From the NCBI GenBank assembly GCA_902168225.1, contig CABHOW010000077.1, positions 1-59,448 of the forward strand: a DNA stretch of 59,448 bases, in the 5' to 3' direction. The notes under the pieces are model-generated. The model did no database searches and was not told the origin of the DNA. It saw nothing but the letters and a program-made list of their open reading frames with translations. The translations under genes and the position numbers were made by a program. Each line of letters begins with the position of its first letter. Positions within the stretch are counted from its first letter, which is position 1. Positions 33,481 through 41,147 of the stretch are shown one piece after another. This DNA is from an uncultured Flavihumibacter sp. (lineage in GTDB: Bacteria > Bacteroidota > Bacteroidia > Chitinophagales > Chitinophagaceae).

Positions 33481-34257
33481 TTGCTCAAAGAAATTATTAT
33501 AGCATTACGTGCTTATAGAAAAGCGCATCTATTCATTAAGGCAAACAAGTTGTGGAAATGGATTATTATTCCCGGAATTATTTATACCGCTCTATTTTTA
33601 ATAGGAGCCATTTATTTTACTGATACTTCGAGTGATGCCATTAGTTGGATGGCCTTAAAAACAGGCTTAAAAGGATGGCTCGATAAAACAGATAACGGTT
33701 TATTAGGTTTCGTTTTCACTATGGGGGGGTTAATTCTTTGGCTTATTTTAATGTTATTTTATTTCTCCCTTTTCAAATATTTATTCTTGATCATAGGTTC
33801 TCCTGTATTCGCCTACTTAAGTGAAAAAACAGTAGCCATTATTGAAGGAAAAGATTTCCCTTTTTCTTTTCCCAAAATTATTCATGATGCTTATAGAGGT
33901 ATTAAACTCGCTGTAAGGAATAGTTTATGGCAAACCGTTTATCTTATCAGCATCATTCTTTTGAATTTAATTCCGGTTGTGGGTTGGCTAACACCCATTT
34001 TGGCTATTTTAATTGAATGTTATTATTACGGTTTCTCAATGATCGATTATACCATGGAACGCCACAATAAAACGTCTTCTCAAAGTATTCATTTCATCAA
34101 CACGCATAAAGGATTGGCTATAGGAAACGGATTGGTTTTTTATCTAATGCACTTAGTACCTATAATCGGCTGGGTATTAGCCCCTTCCTATGCGGTAGTT
34201 GCCGCTACCCTAAGTGTTTACCCTCTTAAAGAACAACACACTGCGAATAATGAGTAA
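33481..34257 (+). CDS. EI24-domain integral membrane protein
   Basis: A 258-residue membrane protein with spans around IIIPGIIYTALFLIGAIYF, LGFVFTMGGLILWLILMLF, LFKYLFLIIGSPVFAYLS, LISIILLNLIPVVGWLTP and YLMHLVPIIGWVLAPSYAVV. The PVVGW and PIIGW turns and the YYGFSMIDYTMER stretch are typical of the EI24/CysZ-like family. CysZ imports sulfate in proteobacteria; no sulfur gene is near, so that role is not assigned. The start is a TTG, with TATCTTAG about 15 bases before it as a possible -7 box. It overlaps the next gene by eight bases (ATGAGTAA). Confidence 0.82.
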   Translation: MLKEIIIALRAYRKAHLFIKANKLWKWIIIPGIIYTALFLIGAIYFTDTSSDAISWMALKTGLKGWLDKTDNGLLGFVFTMGGLILWLILMLFYFSLFKYLFLIIGSPVFAYLSEKTVAIIEGKDFPFSFPKIIHDAYRGIKLAVRNSLWQTVYLISIILLNLIPVVGWLTPILAILIECYYYGFSMIDYTMERHNKTSSQSIHFINTHKGLAIGNGLVFYLMHLVPIIGWVLAPSYAVVAATLSVYPLKEQHTANNE

Positions 34258-34954
34258 ACAAGGAACCGTTATACTTTTACCTATGGAATTGTATGAAGGT
34301 GCTGCGCATACCATTCCGGCATATGCCATTGAAGCCATCAAAACATGTTCTGTTTTCTTTGTAGAGAACGAAAAAACAACACGTCGTTTTTTTAAACGTG
34401 TATGGAAAGAAATGGTGATCGATGATTATCGCTGGTACACCATTCATAAAGCAGAAGAATCAATAAAACAAGATTTTTATAAAGAACTTAAAGCCGGTAA
34501 TACTGTTGGTATCATTAGCGAAGCAGGTTGTGTGGGCATTGCCGATCCCGGACAAATACTTATCGCATTTGCTCAAGAAAAAGGGTTCAGCATAAAGCCT
34601 TTAGTAGGCCCCAGTTCCATTTTATTGGCATTGATGGCTAGCGGTATGAACGGACAATCATTTCAATTCAATGGCTACTTACCCATTGAAACACAAGAAC
34701 GGAGGAAGAAAATAAAAGAATTAGAAAATTTAGCTGTTAAACAAGATCGTACGCAACTTTTTATCGAAACCCCATATCGGAATAATCAGCTACTGAAAGA
34801 TATTATAGATTGCTGCTTTAAAGAAACAAAACTCTGTATTGCAGTAGATATTACTGCAAATTCAGAAAGTATTAAAACAAAAACCATCCGCGAATGGATG
34901 GTTCAATTACCCGATTTACACAAAAAACCGGCTATATTTTTATTAGGCGCTTAA
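34250..34954 (+). CDS. RsmI-like SAM-dependent methyltransferase
   Basis: A 234-residue tetrapyrrole-methylase-fold enzyme, the short form related to RsmI (16S rRNA C1402 ribose methylation). Visible motifs are GTVILLPMELYEG, FFVENEKTTRRFFKRV, GIISEAGCVGIADPG (the SAM-site GxPxxxDPG region, with an altered start) and LVGPSSILLALMASGMNGQSFQFNGYLP. Bacteroidota usually carry both a full RsmI and this short paralogue, so the rRNA target is not certain. The start overlaps the EI24 gene by eight bases; an upstream ATG at 34214 lies within it and is rejected. Confidence 0.85.
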   Translation: MSKQGTVILLPMELYEGAAHTIPAYAIEAIKTCSVFFVENEKTTRRFFKRVWKEMVIDDYRWYTIHKAEESIKQDFYKELKAGNTVGIISEAGCVGIADPGQILIAFAQEKGFSIKPLVGPSSILLALMASGMNGQSFQFNGYLPIETQERRKKIKELENLAVKQDRTQLFIETPYRNNQLLKDIIDCCFKETKLCIAVDITANSESIKTKTIREWMVQLPDLHKKPAIFLLGA

Positions 34955-35346
34955 TGTTTAGGTGTGATTACGGTTTCTCCCGCAACACCTCTAATCTCCA
35001 ATACACTATCTACAATATATTTTTCAACTCCTCGCCAGGGAAGGGCTCCTAAAAATCGCTTGTAATGCAAATTCATTTCTCTCCCGGAGTTGGCTTCAAG
35101 TATCCGCGCAATACGTTCTTCTTCAACACTAAAATTAAACTCATTGCTCTGTATATTTTTTTGAAACCCACTCTGTATAATTTTTCCTTCGTAGGTTTTA
35201 AATACAAACCCCTTTTTTTGAAAAGTGTTTAATTGCCCTGCTTTGGTACCTTCAGAGTATACAAAATAAAAGCGCCAATAACCGGCTATGAGTAACACAA
35301 GTAAAATAACAGTAAGGGTACTCCAAATAAATTTTTTAGTTGTCAT
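34951..35346 (-). CDS. membrane-anchored protein of unknown function
   Basis: A 131-residue protein with one N-terminal span (FIWSTLTVILLVLLIAGYWRFYF) and a soluble part with YSEGTKAGQLNTFQKKGFVFKTYEG followed by NFSVEEERIARIL. Relatives are found across Bacteroidota and, as I recall, are often labelled 6-phosphogluconate dehydrogenase in databases; nothing here supports a dehydrogenase (no nucleotide-binding fold and far too short). It is most likely a periplasmic-facing membrane protein of unknown role. It follows the M28 peptidase on the minus strand with a one-base gap, so the two are co-transcribed. Confidence 0.75.
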   Translation of the reverse strand: MTTKKFIWSTLTVILLVLLIAGYWRFYFVYSEGTKAGQLNTFQKKGFVFKTYEGKIIQSGFQKNIQSNEFNFSVEEERIARILEANSGREMNLHYKRFLGALPWRGVEKYIVDSVLEIRGVAGETVITPKH

Positions 35347-35347
35347 A

Positions 35348-36712
35348 TTATAATCCGTATTGATCTATAAGATAAACCAAAGCTGCCATATTCAGTGCGC
35401 CTAAGAGTAATTCCCTTTTATGCACATTTTCGAAAACATCTGACCTGGCATGATGTACATCAAAATAGCGCTGTGGATCGGGCAAGAATCCGCCCAAAGC
35501 AGTACCCAGATTACGATTCAATGGACCAATATCTGCGCCTCCGCCACCCATTCTTAAAATACCTGTGCCATAAGGCGCCAATAAAGGCATCCAAGATTGT
35601 ACTTTTTTTAACTGCGTTGGGTTCATAGTAAAACCAAAGCCTCTCGGGGTAAAACCACCTTCGTCACTTTCCAGTGCAAACAAATGTTTCTCATTTTTAG
35701 CCTTTGCTTCTTCAGCATACTTAGTACCACCTCTTAATCCATTTTCTTCATTCGCAAATAGTACAAACCGAATACTGTGTTTAGGTTGATAGCCCAAGGC
35801 TTTTAGGGTTCTCAAAACTTCCAACGTATGAACCACACCTGCGCCATCATCATGTGCTCCTTCATTCACATCCCAGCTATCTAAATGTCCGCCGATTGTG
35901 ATATAGGTATCTGCATTCACAGATCCTTTTAATTCTCCGATAACATTATATCCTTTAGCATCGGGCAAAAATTTCCCGTTTGTTTTCATAGACACTGTAA
36001 AGGAAGATTTCTTACCTAAACGCCAGAGATAATCGGCATCATCGCCACCAACTGCAACGGCGGGAATTTTTGGAAAAGAATCATTATAATTCATAGCACC
36101 CGTATGCGGGTTATTATCAGTGGCTTCTGTTAAGGAGCGTATGATCACACCAACAGCTCCATACTTTGCGGCTCTGCTGGCTCCGCTTCTTCTGTATATT
36201 CCTGCTTCTCCATATGATATAGAGGGATCAATATTTCGGGGGTTAAATTTATAATTGTAGTAAACAATTTTACCTTTTACCAGATCTTTCTTTGCTTCAA
36301 GTTCATTATAATCTGCTATGGTAACTACCTCTGCGATAACAGCTTTACCATCTGTACCTAAAGAATTTCCCAGGGCTACTACATCTAAAGATCTGTTGGA
36401 TTTTTTCCCGTCAATAGTAATAATGCTCGCTTCATCCTTACTTCCTCTATTCCAATTAGGCATCATACATTCTTGCAACATAACATGATCTGCACCAGCC
36501 TCTTTCATAACCGCTTCTCCCCATTTAACTGCTTTTTCAAATTGTGGTGACCCGGCTAACCGGCCCCCTACCTGTTTAGTAAGCTGTCGCAACCATTCAT
36601 AGGCTTTACCATTTGTTAGCAGTTCATCTGCCATTTTTCTGATAAATAGGGAATCGTTTGATTGTGCTTTTGAAAATAAAGGCAGACAAAAAAGAAGTAA
36701 TAATTTTTTCAT
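35348..36712 (-). CDS. exported M28-family zinc aminopeptidase
   Basis: A 454-residue exported metallopeptidase. A signal peptide (MKKLLLLFCLPLFSKAQ) leads into a PA-domain insert (about 130-220, with VKGKIVYYNYKF) and the M28 catalytic domain: ITIGGHLDSWDVNEGAHDDGAG, LFANEENGLRGG and ALESDEGGFTP provide the co-catalytic zinc ligands and the general base Glu; the last His is in YFDVHHARSD. It resembles the plasma glutamate carboxypeptidase branch. Its ATG is preceded by TATCTTTA with a four-base gap, predicting a leaderless transcript. Confidence 0.92.
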   Translation of the reverse strand: MKKLLLLFCLPLFSKAQSNDSLFIRKMADELLTNGKAYEWLRQLTKQVGGRLAGSPQFEKAVKWGEAVMKEAGADHVMLQECMMPNWNRGSKDEASIITIDGKKSNRSLDVVALGNSLGTDGKAVIAEVVTIADYNELEAKKDLVKGKIVYYNYKFNPRNIDPSISYGEAGIYRRSGASRAAKYGAVGVIIRSLTEATDNNPHTGAMNYNDSFPKIPAVAVGGDDADYLWRLGKKSSFTVSMKTNGKFLPDAKGYNVIGELKGSVNADTYITIGGHLDSWDVNEGAHDDGAGVVHTLEVLRTLKALGYQPKHSIRFVLFANEENGLRGGTKYAEEAKAKNEKHLFALESDEGGFTPRGFGFTMNPTQLKKVQSWMPLLAPYGTGILRMGGGGADIGPLNRNLGTALGGFLPDPQRYFDVHHARSDVFENVHKRELLLGALNMAALVYLIDQYGL

Positions 36713-36716
36713 GCAT

Positions 36717-36724
36717 TAAAGATA
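36717..36724 (-). promoter_or_regulatory. -7 box TATCTTTA, four bases before the M28 peptidase ATG
   Basis: On the minus strand TATCTTTA, then ATGC, then ATG. Same spacing as the thiolase, rlmN, aminotransferase and ubiE/menG boxes. Confidence 0.6.
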
Positions 36725-36733
36725 GGGAATACA

Positions 36734-36840
36734 AATCTTCAATTTATAATCTGGAATCTACAATCTTCAATCTGAAGAACGCATACCCTATTCCCTTTAC
36801 CCTTTATCCTATTGCCTACCACCTTTCTCCTAATAACTTA
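36734..36840. repeat. two word-repeat tracts between the M28 peptidase and bshA
   Basis: AATCTTCAAT occurs at 36734-36743 and 36762-36771 (period 28) next to the M28 promoter. From 36783 to 36840 the tract switches to CCCTATTCCC, TTTACCC and TTTATCC words, nearly free of G, next to the bshA promoter. The two halves belong to different word families. Confidence 0.6.
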
Positions 36841-36841
36841 A

Positions 36842-36849
36842 TACCTTTA
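36842..36849 (+). promoter_or_regulatory. -7 box TACCTTTA upstream of bshA
   Basis: Matches TAnnTTT(G/A), 17 bases before the ATG, directly after the CCCTATTCCC-type tract. Confidence 0.45.
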
Positions 36850-36866
36850 TATCTCAATAAACGATC

Positions 36867-38000
36867 ATGCGTATAGGAATTGTTTGCTATCCAACATTTG
36901 GGGGAAGTGGTGTATTAGCTACAGAGTTAGGAAAAGCATTGGCCGATAAGGGGCACGAGGTTCATTTCATAACCTATCAACAGCCGGTAAGATTAAATGT
37001 GTTTAATACCAATATTTTTTATCATGAAGTAAGGGTGCCAACATATCCTTTATTCGATTATCCCCCTTACGAAGTGGCGTTAGCAAGTACCATGGTAGAT
37101 GTAATAGTTAACCATGATCTTGATTTATTACATGTACATTATGCTATTCCACATGCTTCTGCTGCATATATGGCCAAGCAAATTGTAAAACAAAAAAATG
37201 GCAGAAATGTACCTGTTATCACAACCCTCCATGGTACCGATATAACATTGGTTGGGAAAGACAAAACCTATGAACCTGTTGTTACTTTCTCTATCAATCA
37301 AAGTGATGCCATCACCGCCGTTTCTCAAAATTTGCGCGAAGAAACATACAGTTCTTTTCCAATCAATAAAGAGATAGAAGTGATCTATAATTTTGTAGAT
37401 GTTACCCGTTTCGATAAAAAACCTTTAGATGCTTTTAGAAAAGTAATTGCGCCTAATGGCGAAAAAATACTTATTCATGCATCCAACTTTAGAAAAGTAA
37501 AACGCGTACCTGATGTATTACACGTTTTTGCAAATATTTTAAAAGAGGTACCTGCAAAATTATTGATGGTAGGCGATGGGCCTGAGCGTCCGGCTTGTGA
37601 AGAGTTAGCGCGCACACTAGGGGTAGATGATCATGTTCGTTTTTTAGGTAAGCAAGAGCAAATGGAAGATATTTTAGCTGTTAGTGATATTTTTTTACTT
37701 CCATCTGAATATGAAAGCTTTGGTCTGGCAGCTTTGGAAGCGATGGCTGCACACAGTGTGGTTATAAGCACCAATGCAGGGGGTTTAAATGAAATAAATA
37801 TTCAGGATCAAACAGGCTATATGGCTAATGTTGGTGATGTACATGCCATGAGCAACTTTGCTATTCATTTATTAAAAGATAATAATAGATTGAGTGCTGT
37901 TAAAGAAGCAGCCTATCAGCATGCTTTACAATTCGATATCAAGCATATAGTTCCGGTATATGAAAAATTATATGGTAGATTTTGTAGGATGGAAGCATAA
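36867..38000 (+). CDS. bshA: N-acetyl-alpha-D-glucosaminyl L-malate synthase
   Basis: A 377-residue GT4 (GT-B fold) enzyme that makes the first intermediate of bacillithiol from UDP-GlcNAc and L-malate. The family hallmarks are the start MRIGIVCYPTFGGSGVLATE, LHVHYAIPHASAAYMA, TLHGTDITLVG and the donor-site motif LLPSEYESFGLAALEAMA with its paired Glu. Bacillithiol is the main low-molecular thiol of many Bacteroidota. bshB and bshC are not adjacent, which is common. It converges on an aminotransferase with 16 AT-only bases between the stops. Confidence 0.95.
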   Translation: MRIGIVCYPTFGGSGVLATELGKALADKGHEVHFITYQQPVRLNVFNTNIFYHEVRVPTYPLFDYPPYEVALASTMVDVIVNHDLDLLHVHYAIPHASAAYMAKQIVKQKNGRNVPVITTLHGTDITLVGKDKTYEPVVTFSINQSDAITAVSQNLREETYSSFPINKEIEVIYNFVDVTRFDKKPLDAFRKVIAPNGEKILIHASNFRKVKRVPDVLHVFANILKEVPAKLLMVGDGPERPACEELARTLGVDDHVRFLGKQEQMEDILAVSDIFLLPSEYESFGLAALEAMAAHSVVISTNAGGLNEINIQDQTGYMANVGDVHAMSNFAIHLLKDNNRLSAVKEAAYQHALQFDIKHIVPVYEKLYGRFCRMEA

Positions 38001-38004
38001 TCGA

Positions 38005-38035
38005 AATAATTAATAATTAATAATTCTTAATTATT
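38005..38035. repeat. AT-only inverted repeat at the bshA / aminotransferase junction
   Basis: AATAATTAA (38005-38013) pairs with TTAATTATT (38027-38035). The repeat extends into the aminotransferase C-terminus and encodes part of IIKNY. It could be a weak bidirectional terminator or a decayed word repeat. Confidence 0.4.
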
Positions 38036-39201
38036 GAATTTAATAGCTTCTGTATTAACTCATCCAGTTCCACATAAGTGATGCATAAAGGCGGTGCTAT
38101 CCGTAATCTATCCGTAGCGAATAAAAACCAATCTGTAATTAACCCATTCATAACGCAAGCATGTGCAATTGATTGTGCTATTGAACCTGATTCAAATTGT
38201 AATGATATCCATAAGCCAGCTTCATTAATTTGTAAAATGGCAGGGTGTTGTAATTTATTTTTCAGATACAACCCTTTTTCTTTTACTTCTGCGATCCATT
38301 TTTCTTGTAATAAAACTTCGAAAGCTGCTTTACCTGCAGCACAGGATACAGGATGACCTCCAAATGTGGTGATATGTCCGAGTACAGGATCATGCGTAAG
38401 TGTAACCATTAATTTTTTATCCGCAATAAAAGCCCCCAGTGGCATACCGCCGCCTAAAGCCTTACCTAACAATAAAATATCCGGTACTATATTCATTTGT
38501 TCAAATGCCCATAAGCTACCCGTGCGGCCAAACCCTGCTTGTATTTCATCCAGAATTAAAAGCACGCAATGGGTATCACATTTTTTTCGCACCGCCTGTA
38601 ACCATATTTTATCAGGAGTTGTAATACCACTCTCTGCCTGAACAGTTTCCAATATTACGCATGCCGTATTACTATCGATAGCATCAATCAAATCTTGGCT
38701 ATTATAGGCATACTGGAAAGTATCGGGTAAAAGTGGACGAAACGCTTGCTTATAATATTCATCGCCCATTACACTCAAAGCACCTTGAGTGCTGCCATGA
38801 TAGGCATTTTTGGCAGAGATCATTTTAGATCTCTGCGTAATTCTTTTTGCCAACTTCATGGCACCCTCTGCAGCTTCTGCCCCACTGCCGGTAAAATAAA
38901 CACAATTTAAAGAAGCGGGTAAATGATCTGTGAGCATTTTGGCATACGCAACTTGAGGTTGTTCTATAAACTCACCATACACAATCGTATGCATATAAGC
39001 AGCTGCCTGCTCTTGAACAGCTTTTACCACAGCAGGATTAGAATGACCAATATTGGCTACACTAAAACCGGAAATACCATCTATATATGCTTTCCCATAT
39101 ACATCATATAAGAATACTCCGGAAGCTCTTACAATCTCCACACCAATGGGATTGGGGGAAGTTTGTGCTACATGTTGTAAGAATAATTGCCGGTAGTTCA
39201 T
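38017..39201 (-). CDS. class III PLP-dependent aminotransferase
   Basis: A 394-residue fold-type I aminotransferase of the ornithine/acetylornithine/GABA transaminase class. DEIQAGFGRTGSLWAFE holds the cofactor Asp and LLLGKALGGGMPLGAF the Schiff-base Lys; YFTGSGAEAAEGAMKLAKR is the phosphate-binding region. The substrate is uncertain (acetylornithine, GABA, lysine and others are possible), and no arginine or lysine gene is near. The start is MNYRQLFLQHVAQTSPNP; an ORF extension to 39255 is only translation of a word repeat. TACCTTTA sits four bases before the ATG. Confidence 0.9.
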   Translation of the reverse strand: MNYRQLFLQHVAQTSPNPIGVEIVRASGVFLYDVYGKAYIDGISGFSVANIGHSNPAVVKAVQEQAAAYMHTIVYGEFIEQPQVAYAKMLTDHLPASLNCVYFTGSGAEAAEGAMKLAKRITQRSKMISAKNAYHGSTQGALSVMGDEYYKQAFRPLLPDTFQYAYNSQDLIDAIDSNTACVILETVQAESGITTPDKIWLQAVRKKCDTHCVLLILDEIQAGFGRTGSLWAFEQMNIVPDILLLGKALGGGMPLGAFIADKKLMVTLTHDPVLGHITTFGGHPVSCAAGKAAFEVLLQEKWIAEVKEKGLYLKNKLQHPAILQINEAGLWISLQFESGSIAQSIAHACVMNGLITDWFLFATDRLRIAPPLCITYVELDELIQKLLNSIIKNY

Positions 39202-39205
39202 GGGG

Positions 39206-39213
39206 TAAAGGTA
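39206..39213 (-). promoter_or_regulatory. -7 box TACCTTTA, four bases before the aminotransferase ATG
   Basis: On the minus strand TACCTTTA, then CCCC, then ATG. The box is itself the last unit of the word repeat behind it. Confidence 0.55.
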
Positions 39214-39240
39214 ATAGGTAATAGGGAATAGGTTATAGGC
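39206..39240 (-). repeat. word-repeat tract, TATTACC/TATTCCC family
   Basis: In gene sense it reads CCTATAACC, TATTCCC, TATTACC, TATTACC, TTTACC. It is the cleanest copy of the family and runs directly into the aminotransferase start. Confidence 0.6.
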
Positions 39241-39270
39241 GAAGGTAGAAAGCATATTGACTTATACTAG

Positions 39271-39330
39271 TTATTTTACTAATTTCACCATACTATACAC
39301 TACCTACTAAACACTATAAACTCCTATCAT
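39271..39330 (+). other. 60-base G-free leader of the gamma carbonic anhydrase gene
   Basis: No G occurs from 39271 to the G of the start codon at 39331. The second half is made of CACTA, CTACC and ACTATA words similar to the tract before pheT. Such a leader cannot fold strongly and would keep the ATG open. Confidence 0.5.
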
Positions 39331-39865
39331 GCCCACCATCCTCCCCGTACTAGGAAAACACCCACAATTTGGCAACGACTGTTTTATTGCTCCTAATGCC
39401 ACCATAGTGGGTGATGTAATTATGGGGAATGAATGCAGCATATGGTTTAATACCGTAATCAGAGGCGACGTACATTATATTAGAATCGGTAATAAAGTCA
39501 ATATTCAAGATGGGGCAGTCATACATTGTACATATCAGAAAAACCCTACTGAGATAGGTAATAATGTTTCTATCGGACATAATGCGCTTGTTCATGGATG
39601 TACGCTGCACGATAACGTGTTGATCGGAATGGGAGCTATTGTAATGGATCGGTGCGTGATACATTCTAATTCCATTATTGCTGCCGGAGCAGTATTATTA
39701 GAAGGAACAATAGTAGAAGCCGGGAGTATTTATGCCGGGGTGCCTGCTAAAAAAGTAAAAGATATTTCTAAAGAACTTATAAGCGGTGAAATAGATAGGA
39801 TCTCTAATAATTATGTGCAATATGCTTCTTGGTTTAGCGACTATAACCACAACTTTATCAAATAA
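39329..39865 (+). CDS. gamma-class carbonic anhydrase family protein
   Basis: A 178-residue left-handed beta-helix trimer protein. Hexapeptide repeats run from IAPNATIVGDVIMGNECSIW to AGSIYAGVPAKKVKD, with RGDVHYIRIGNKVNIQDG and HCTYQ, IGHNALVHGCTL supplying the three His of the interchain metal site. The class (YrdA/PaaY-like) may hydrate CO2 or act on another small substrate; activity cannot be judged. It diverges from the aminotransferase. Its leader is G-free over 60 bases. No signal peptide is present. Confidence 0.9.
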   Translation: MPTILPVLGKHPQFGNDCFIAPNATIVGDVIMGNECSIWFNTVIRGDVHYIRIGNKVNIQDGAVIHCTYQKNPTEIGNNVSIGHNALVHGCTLHDNVLIGMGAIVMDRCVIHSNSIIAAGAVLLEGTIVEAGSIYAGVPAKKVKDISKELISGEIDRISNNYVQYASWFSDYNHNFIK

Positions 39866-39913
39866 ATAAGGTTTTTATCCGTTATTAAGGTACTAACTTT
39901 ATATACTTTAATT

Positions 39914-40129
39914 ATGCGCAAATTGATTCCCATACTTGTTTTAATAATGCTCAGCCTTTCTTCCTGCAAGCTACTGGGTATCGGCAAAAATGCATCACCT
40001 AATAATGGTAAGCAAGAAGGTGGATGCCCTTCTAATGGTAAAAATGTTGGTGCCGAGAAATTATTAAGCGACGATAAAGCAGCTGTAAAAGCTCCGAAAT
40101 ATACTAAGAGTAAGCAACTTATCTATTAG
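39914..40129 (+). CDS. very small lipoprotein
   Basis: A 71-residue lipoprotein: the signal MRKLIPILVLIMLSLSSC has a lipobox LSSC with Cys at 18, and the mature part of 54 residues is polar, rich in Gly, Asn and Lys (NNGKQEGGCPSNGKNVGAEKLLS), with one further Cys. No fold is recognised. Homologues of such tiny lipoproteins are common and unstudied in Chitinophagaceae. Its stop shares TTAG with the rsgA stop on the other strand. Confidence 0.7.
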   Translation: MRKLIPILVLIMLSLSSCKLLGIGKNASPNNGKQEGGCPSNGKNVGAEKLLSDDKAAVKAPKYTKSKQLIY

Positions 40130-41052
40130 TACAAATTTTCTTCTATGGTATCTTTTATGGTGAGATAACTCACATACCTTTCCTCCGAAATAACTCCTGT
40201 GCCTACCGCTTGCTTTACTGCACAGCCGGGCTCATTATAATGCATACAATTATTAAACTGACAATCATTTAATACTTTTCTCATCTCCGGAAAATAGTGC
40301 GACAATTCTTGTTTTGAAACAGCTGTTATGCCCAACTCCCGAATACCCGGTGTGTCAATTACCTTGCTGTTTTCATCAATATCAAACATCTCGGCAAAAG
40401 TAGTAGTGTGCATACCTTTGCCGCTCCAACTACTCACCTCCTGTGTACGTAACGCGTAATCGGGAAATAGTGCATTGATCAAAGTTGATTTTCCAACACC
40501 GCTATGTCCGCCTAATAAGCTTTTTTTTCCTACAAGTTTCTTCCTCACGTCTTCCAGGCCCTCTCCTTTTTCAACACTTGTAAGCAATACATCATATCCG
40601 ATATCGGTATATATTTCACGATATCGCTCATATTGCTGTATCTCTTTTTCTCTATAAATATCCGCCTTATTAAAAACTATGGTTGCGGGTATATGAAAGG
40701 ATTCACAAGCAATTAAAAACCGATCTATAAACCCTAATGAAGTTTTTGGAGATTTTAGGGTAACAAATAAGAGGCTTTGATCTATATTAGATGCAATGAT
40801 ATGATGCTGTCTTTTATTATGCGGAGATACCCTGGCAACATAGTTGTGCCTATCAGAAATTTCTTCGATAACTGCCGATGCCTCTTCCGTATTTTCAAAT
40901 GAAATATTTACTTCATCCCCAACAGCAATAGGATTTGTAGAAGTTATCCCATCTATTTTAAAGATTCCCTTTACACGAGCATTATGAAACTGACCGTCAG
41001 CTGTTTTAACAACATACCAACTACCCGTAGATTTGTATACAATTGCTTTCAC
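40126..41052 (-). CDS. rsgA: ribosome small-subunit-dependent GTPase A
   Basis: A 308-residue circularly permuted GTPase that helps mature the 30S subunit. It has an N-terminal OB fold (VVKTADGQFHNARVKG), then G4 NKADIY, G1 GHSGVGKSTLINAL and G3 DTPGIRELG in permuted order, and a C-terminal zinc site in CQFNNCMHYNEPGCAV. The start codon is GTG (41050-41052); no ATG fits. It is divergent from ubiE/menG, and TATCTTCA upstream is a possible -7 box. The neighbouring ribosome factors rimM and rlmN are elsewhere in the window. Confidence 0.95.
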   Translation of the reverse strand: MKAIVYKSTGSWYVVKTADGQFHNARVKGIFKIDGITSTNPIAVGDEVNISFENTEEASAVIEEISDRHNYVARVSPHNKRQHHIIASNIDQSLLFVTLKSPKTSLGFIDRFLIACESFHIPATIVFNKADIYREKEIQQYERYREIYTDIGYDVLLTSVEKGEGLEDVRKKLVGKKSLLGGHSGVGKSTLINALFPDYALRTQEVSSWSGKGMHTTTFAEMFDIDENSKVIDTPGIRELGITAVSKQELSHYFPEMRKVLNDCQFNNCMHYNEPGCAVKQAVGTGVISEERYVSYLTIKDTIEENLY

Positions 41053-41135
41053 AGTAAATGAAGATAAAGCCTTTTTCAGCCTTATCTAACTAATTTTTGC
41101 GAAATATTAACCATATCTAAGCATGATAAAATCGA

Positions 41136-41143
41136 TATCTTTG
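41136..41143 (+). promoter_or_regulatory. -7 box TATCTTTG, four bases before the ubiE/menG ATG
   Basis: TATCTTTG, then ATGG, then ATG at 41148. The third copy of the identical octamer and spacing in this window. Confidence 0.65.
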
Positions 41144-41147
41144 ATGG

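Noticed and set aside
39202..39255. N-terminal extension of the aminotransferase (NLFPITYYLYP)
   Set aside because: The residues are translation of the TATTCCC word repeat; the -7 box inside it places the transcript start at the inner ATG.
41063..41086. Imperfect hairpin before rsgA (GATAAGGCT / GGCTTTATC)
   Set aside because: Two mismatches in nine pairs and no following T run; too weak to call an operator or terminator.
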